Below are positions 23,448 through 26,455 of a DNA stretch of 26,455 nucleotides, one piece after another. Source of the stretch: a virus; IMG/VR virus record IMGVR_UViG_3300007265_000032, positions 1 through 26,455 of that record; one strand, given 5' to 3'. Every line of letters starts with the position of its first letter. Positions within the stretch are counted from its first letter, which is position 1. The notes under the pieces are model-generated. The model saw only the letters and a program-made list of their open reading frames with translations, was not told where the DNA came from and made no database searches. A program made the translations under genes and the position numbers.

Positions 23448-23749
23448 TGGATTTTCTTGGTCACCGGCTCAGGAAATTCTTTTACCGCTTCGTTCAATTC
23501 GCGCTGCATGTTGTGCAAGGCTTTGGTGAGCTTCTCGATGAACTGGCCTTCAAGGAAGATAGGTGTGAAGTTTGCGGCGTCGATTACGTCTGTTCCCTTT
23601 TTGTGCAGCAGCACCCGCCACTGATCGTTCCCGTAGACCTTGTAGAGCAACTGGCCACCGGGAGCGTGATATTCATAGCCTTCAGGCGGGACGAGCGTTT
23701 CAAAAAACAGTGATTCCACGAGCTCATCGGGTTCGGGCGGTGTCATCAT
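23444..23749 (-). CDS. Hypothetical 101-aa protein after TerL
   Basis: It starts with an ATG overlapping the TerL stop (ATGA) and ends overlapping the next ATG. An acidic N-terminus leads to a beta-rich core (GGQLLYKVYGNDQWRVLLHK, then DVIDAANFTPIFLEG), and a C-terminal helix (FIEKLTKALHNMQRELNEAV). No family is recognised; its tight coupling to TerL suggests a packaging accessory. Confidence 0.65.
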   Translation of the reverse strand: MMTPPEPDELVESLFFETLVPPEGYEYHAPGGQLLYKVYGNDQWRVLLHKKGTDVIDAANFTPIFLEGQFIEKLTKALHNMQRELNEAVKEFPEPVTKKIQ

Positions 23750-25233
23750 TGGACCGGAATCTGCCTTTCCTGCCGCGCGTGCATAAGCTGCCTTGTCGAG
23801 AAGCCGCGGCGCATCGTCTTGGCCTCTTTTTCGTCAGCTTCATGCTTCCTGAGCCAGAACATCTTGGAGGCGTAGTCGAGGGCAGGGTTTTCCCACGTTT
23901 CGACCTTTTTGATTTCGCTTGGGAGGGGTCGGAAAGTATGAAAAGCGTATCGCTTGGCGTCGGGGGAATGGGAATTTTCGTGTGAGGGCTCGTTCTTAGC
24001 GTTGCCTGACCGGTCTTTCGCCCATTTGTAGCTGCCATGCTCGCGGACGGAATGTTCACAGGATTTCGCCATGAACGCGCGCGGTGAGCCTGGCACTCGG
24101 GGATTGAAGGGATGCACGAGCGTCGGGTCGATGTGGAAATACTGGGCACATTTGAAAAGGCCGGGCTTTACGTCCTTGATGGCGGACTGGCCGGAGATGT
24201 CGTAGTCCTCAAGCTCGATCGCTGCGGCCCTTTGAGCATAGTCGTAGGCCATGCCTTCGAGGTTTCGGCCCTGCATGATTTGCTGGAATTGCTCGGCAAT
24301 CGGCGCTACACGCAGATCCGAACCGTAAATCTCCGCAAACTGGTACATCCGGCCGTCCGGGGCGATGGCATCGAACGTAAGCGCCCACGGGTCGCCTTCT
24401 TCCCCTCCGCCAATGTCCATACCAACTACCACAGGCCACTCAAGAGGGGGATTCGGGCGCCCACCAAAGACTTCCCAGCCCTTCGAGTCATCCCAGACAT
24501 GCGAGATGTCCGAAAATTCCTTGTAAATCAGGTCGGTAAAGTCGGTGAAGGAGCCCAAAACGAAGCGGTCGTACCAATCTGGCGGGTAGAGAGTCTTTCG
24601 GCGGGTGTGATACTCCTCGGGTAGAAAGACGTTCTCCATTGAGGCTGCGCCAATGCCTAAATTCAACTCTTTCAGTTCCGGCTTGCGGTCGGGATCGAAG
24701 AAATTGCGCCATTGCCAGTCGTGGCCGGCTGGATTGGAGCTCCCTCGATAGATGCGCCGATTGACGTTCTTGCGGCGCAACCGGCCCGTGAGCATGAAAA
24801 ACACTTCTTCGTTGATTTCGCTCTGCTCGTCTACCCCCGCAAAGCTCAAATTCAGCGACCGGATATGGCCGGTTACTTTGGGATCGGAAATGTCGAGGTG
24901 GCGGAACATGACCGGATGGCCATTGCTGAAAGTCCAGGTCTTTTTGGCCTCGGCCCATTCCCCCATGTCGGCAGGAACCAACTCTAAGAACGTCCGCATG
25001 GTCGTGGATTCAAGGGCGGGCATGTTCAGGCGTCCAAGGAGAGAAAGGCCATTCGGCTCAATCAAGGCGTTGCAGATGCATGAGGTGCAGAGAGCGACCG
25101 ATTTGCCAGCCCCCTCACCGCCGACGTAGGAAGAGGCGAAGTGCGAGGAAGTCACGAACTGCTTTTGCTTGGGCATTCGCTCCAGCCCGGCAATCGCGTC
25201 CTTCAGCTCTAATTCACCTTGGTAGTAGCCCAA
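23746..25233 (-). CDS. terL: Terminase large subunit
   Basis: A 495-aa packaging motor and nuclease. Walker A is GGEGAGKS (38-45), Walker B is LSFAGVDEQ (129-137, D135/E136), and the coupling motif is SSNPAG (165-170). The nuclease part starts at VVVGMDIGGGEEGDPWAL (D273), with a further acidic site in AYDYAQRAA and a late Asp/His region (SHSPDAKRYAFH). The start shown is a TTG at 25233 with a weak ribosome site; the ATG at residue 20 is an alternative and would still leave all motifs. It overlaps the preceding Zn-motif gene by 25 bases. Confidence 0.9.
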   Translation of the reverse strand: MGYYQGELELKDAIAGLERMPKQKQFVTSSHFASSYVGGEGAGKSVALCTSCICNALIEPNGLSLLGRLNMPALESTTMRTFLELVPADMGEWAEAKKTWTFSNGHPVMFRHLDISDPKVTGHIRSLNLSFAGVDEQSEINEEVFFMLTGRLRRKNVNRRIYRGSSNPAGHDWQWRNFFDPDRKPELKELNLGIGAASMENVFLPEEYHTRRKTLYPPDWYDRFVLGSFTDFTDLIYKEFSDISHVWDDSKGWEVFGGRPNPPLEWPVVVGMDIGGGEEGDPWALTFDAIAPDGRMYQFAEIYGSDLRVAPIAEQFQQIMQGRNLEGMAYDYAQRAAAIELEDYDISGQSAIKDVKPGLFKCAQYFHIDPTLVHPFNPRVPGSPRAFMAKSCEHSVREHGSYKWAKDRSGNAKNEPSHENSHSPDAKRYAFHTFRPLPSEIKKVETWENPALDYASKMFWLRKHEADEKEAKTMRRGFSTRQLMHARQERQIPVQ

Positions 25234-25427
25234 TTTTTAGGGGTGTTCGGGGAAAGTGTCCAAGTTTGCAGTTCTTCAGACCAATCGAGATGGGATGTCT
25301 CAATGGGCTGGTGGCGTTCGCATAACCAAACGAAATCCAGCCTGTCTTCGGCGCGTACCGCAACGAGGTTGGCCGATTCCTTGCAAACCAGACATCCTTG
25401 CTGTTTCAGGCACTCAGAAAGAAGCAT
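25209..25427 (-). CDS. Small CxxC/CxxxH protein before TerL
   Basis: A 72-aa protein. Its ATG overlaps the upstream stop (TAATG). The N-terminal half has GCLVCKE then LCERH, a CxxC...C-x2-H pattern consistent with one zinc site. The second half is Trp/Thr/Pro-rich (ELQTWTLSPNTPKNW). It is placed just before TerL and overlaps it by 25 bases, so it is coupled with the packaging gene. Function unknown. Confidence 0.6.
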   Translation of the reverse strand: MLLSECLKQQGCLVCKESANLVAVRAEDRLDFVWLCERHQPIETSHLDWSEELQTWTLSPNTPKNWATTKVN

Positions 25428-25885
25428 TACAGCCCGTAATCCTTCCGCTTCTTCACGCAGGTTCCGCAGAGACAGGTGCGCCAGTTTGATTCGGCAGTGT
25501 GGCGGAAATTGGGGATTGAACCTTGTCCGAGTCGCCCTTTTGCGTCGTAGGGTCCGGCTGCTGTGTTGATGGATGGGCTTTCAGCTTCGGCATGAGCGGC
25601 CATGTCACGCTCCTTTGGAGGCTTTCGCGGAGTGTCTTTCGACGCCTCTCCGGTACTAACTTGTCGTGCCAGCCGCCTACTCGCCCTTCCCTCATGCACT
25701 CCCCGTCTCGACTCCGTGCCGGAATCCACGGGGTTGACACCTTGGGTAAGCTCATTGCGCAGGACATTACGCGCCCACTCCACAAGCGGCTCGCCTGCTT
25801 CCTTGGCCTTGGAGGTCATGCGGATTACGTCCGACTGCTCCAGGTAAATCACAAGCCGTGCGCGTTCCGTAAAGAGCTTCTTCAT
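25427..25885 (-). CDS. Ribbon-helix-helix-like protein with C-terminal Cys motif
   Basis: A 152-aa protein from the ATG at 25885 (in-frame ATGs at 25894 and 25897 are alternatives). Residues about 8-45 (ARLVIYLEQSDVIRMTSKAK, then EWARNVLRNEL) match a ribbon-helix-helix pattern: one basic-start strand and two helices, similar to MobC/CopG-type DNA binders. The middle is disordered and charged. The C-terminus ends TCLCGTCVKKRKDYGL, a compact Cys cluster. The upstream promoter with a palindrome between its -35 and -10 elements suggests self-regulation. It could be a packaging-site DNA binder or a regulator of the late operon. Confidence 0.6.
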   Translation of the reverse strand: MKKLFTERARLVIYLEQSDVIRMTSKAKEAGEPLVEWARNVLRNELTQGVNPVDSGTESRRGVHEGRASRRLARQVSTGEASKDTPRKPPKERDMAAHAEAESPSINTAAGPYDAKGRLGQGSIPNFRHTAESNWRTCLCGTCVKKRKDYGL

Positions 25886-25887
25886 GG

Positions 25888-25918
25888 CACACATCATTCG
25901 GCATGTGGCACATGTGTG
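25888..25918. promoter_or_regulatory. Palindromic operator candidate
   Basis: Outer arms CACACAT (25888-25894) and ATGTGTG (25912-25918) are a perfect 7-bp inverted repeat. A second palindrome, CATGTG-G-CACATG (25902-25914), lies within. Ribbon-helix-helix proteins bind such short dyads, and the adjacent gene encodes one. Confidence 0.45.
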
Positions 25919-25922
25919 TCAA
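25893..25922 (-). promoter_or_regulatory. Sigma70-type promoter for the ribbon-helix-helix gene and TerL cluster
   Basis: TTGACA (perfect -35, at 25917-25922) and AATGAT (4 of 6 to the -10 consensus, at 25893-25898) are spaced by 18 bases on the minus strand. Transcription would begin about at the ATG at 25885, giving a nearly leaderless message. The palindrome lies between the two elements. Confidence 0.4.
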
Positions 25923-26052
25923 GTCAAATCCCAAAAGTTGTGTGCGAAACAGTGCATTAGCAAGCGACCCACCCCTCCTCTCGGCTGCTTCCCATAGGGG
26001 TATGCCTGCCTGAGTACTGGTAATCCTGATGCGTCCTATAAGGTCCAAAACG

Positions 26053-26454
26053 TTAACTAGCCTTTCCTTTGTTTTCAATCACTTGCGAGGACGTTGCACC
26101 ATTTTCGGGCAGTGCTATAGTTCCGGTACTCGCTTGTATATCGAGCGTCTTTACAGGGTCAACTGCTTTACTATCAGTAGCTTGCGCGTTAATCTGCACA
26201 TTGCCCATGAGAGTCTGAATTGCGAGCACCAACCCTTGATCTGCTGGCCCTTTGCCATGCTTCTGATTAATCGGCCAAATCGTTGATTCGAGAGTCTTTA
26301 TTGCTGCATTCTCGCTGTTGGCTTGCAAGCGGACACGCATTACCCGGAGTGCTTCGGGAACTAAATTAACGCTCTGATCTGCATAGGTTTGCAGGTGCAG
26401 GTCAATATCGGACTCTTTGATGATTCCACGCGTGGTATTGCGCGTAATCCCCAA
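26053..26454 (-). CDS. Probable terminase small subunit (partial at the window edge)
   Basis: At least 133 aa. The frame runs off the right edge; a TTG at 26454 may be an internal Leu rather than the start. The visible part begins with helical GITRNTTRGIIKESDIDLHL, then VNLVPEALRVMRVRLQAN and AAIKTLESTIWP, resembling the helical DNA-binding/oligomer region of small terminases ('peA...l..lL......aa..iLe'). The C-terminal 60 residues are Gln/Thr/Ala/Ser-rich and probably disordered. Position upstream of TerL fits. The call is by position and helix pattern only. Confidence 0.45.
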   Translation of the reverse strand: MGITRNTTRGIIKESDIDLHLQTYADQSVNLVPEALRVMRVRLQANSENAAIKTLESTIWPINQKHGKGPADQGLVLAIQTLMGNVQINAQATDSKAVDPVKTLDIQASTGTIALPENGATSSQVIENKGKAS

Positions 26455-26455
26455 G

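Noticed and set aside
25767-26078. 103-aa minus-strand ORF spanning the terminase intergenic region
   Set aside because: Its second half is out of frame over the ribbon-helix-helix gene, and the first half has no domain or ribosome site; the promoter and palindrome explain the interval better.

Overview
This window is the virion-structure half of a tailed-phage genome, or of a prophage, with a short-tailed (podovirus-like) plan. Almost everything is read on the minus strand, so gene order runs from right to left. It holds a probable small terminase, a large terminase, portal, scaffold, major capsid protein, head-tail adaptor, a large tail nozzle or stabilisation protein, internal/ejection proteins and a beta-helix tailspike. 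There are no tail tape-measure, sheath or tail-tube genes, which supports a short tail. I see no integrase, polymerase, endolysin or tRNA here. The host cannot be read with certainty. The moderately high GC, the Pro/Gly-rich tail proteins and the signal-peptide-bearing hydrolase would suit a soil bacterium such as an Acidobacteriota, but that is a weak inference.

Layout from right to left on the minus strand. 26.45-23.4 kb: partial small-terminase candidate, a ribbon-helix-helix/Cys-motif protein with its own promoter and palindrome, a small Zn-motif protein, TerL, and a small hypothetical. 23.4-22.1 kb: Cys-rich protein, basic 51-aa protein, zinc-ribbon protein, then two out-of-frame overlapping ORFs, one of them a single-span membrane protein. 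22.1-15.2 kb: portal with an inserted zinc ribbon, secreted-type SGNH hydrolase, scaffold, major capsid protein. 15.2-11.9 kb: two paralogous tiny proteins, four small head/neck candidates, a 210-aa protein and the adaptor. 11.9-3.8 kb: nozzle, half of an HNH zinc domain, Pro/Gly-rich protein, GNAT-like protein, ejection proteins, zinc-ribbon protein. 3.5-0.1 kb: a histidine-phosphatase-like protein lacking its catalytic residues, FN3-like protein, tailspike, and a small membrane protein.

Most minus-strand genes abut or overlap by a few bases (ATGA, TAATG, TGATG), as in a translationally coupled late operon. Three plus-strand genes break the pattern: the end of a gene at the left edge (2-112), a TM plus zinc-motif protein (3507-3749), and a 64-aa acidic protein (6861-7055). 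The last two look like inserted 'moron'-type cassettes. Three genes with good ribosome binding sites are short and easily missed: 49 aa at 6594-6743, 56 aa at 14879-15049, and 51 aa at 22658-22813. There is no gene-free stretch longer than 300 bases. The largest gaps are 25886-26052 (promoter and palindrome), 6744-6860 (inverted repeat) and 17464-17573 (nothing convincing beyond an 18-codon hydrophobic ORF).
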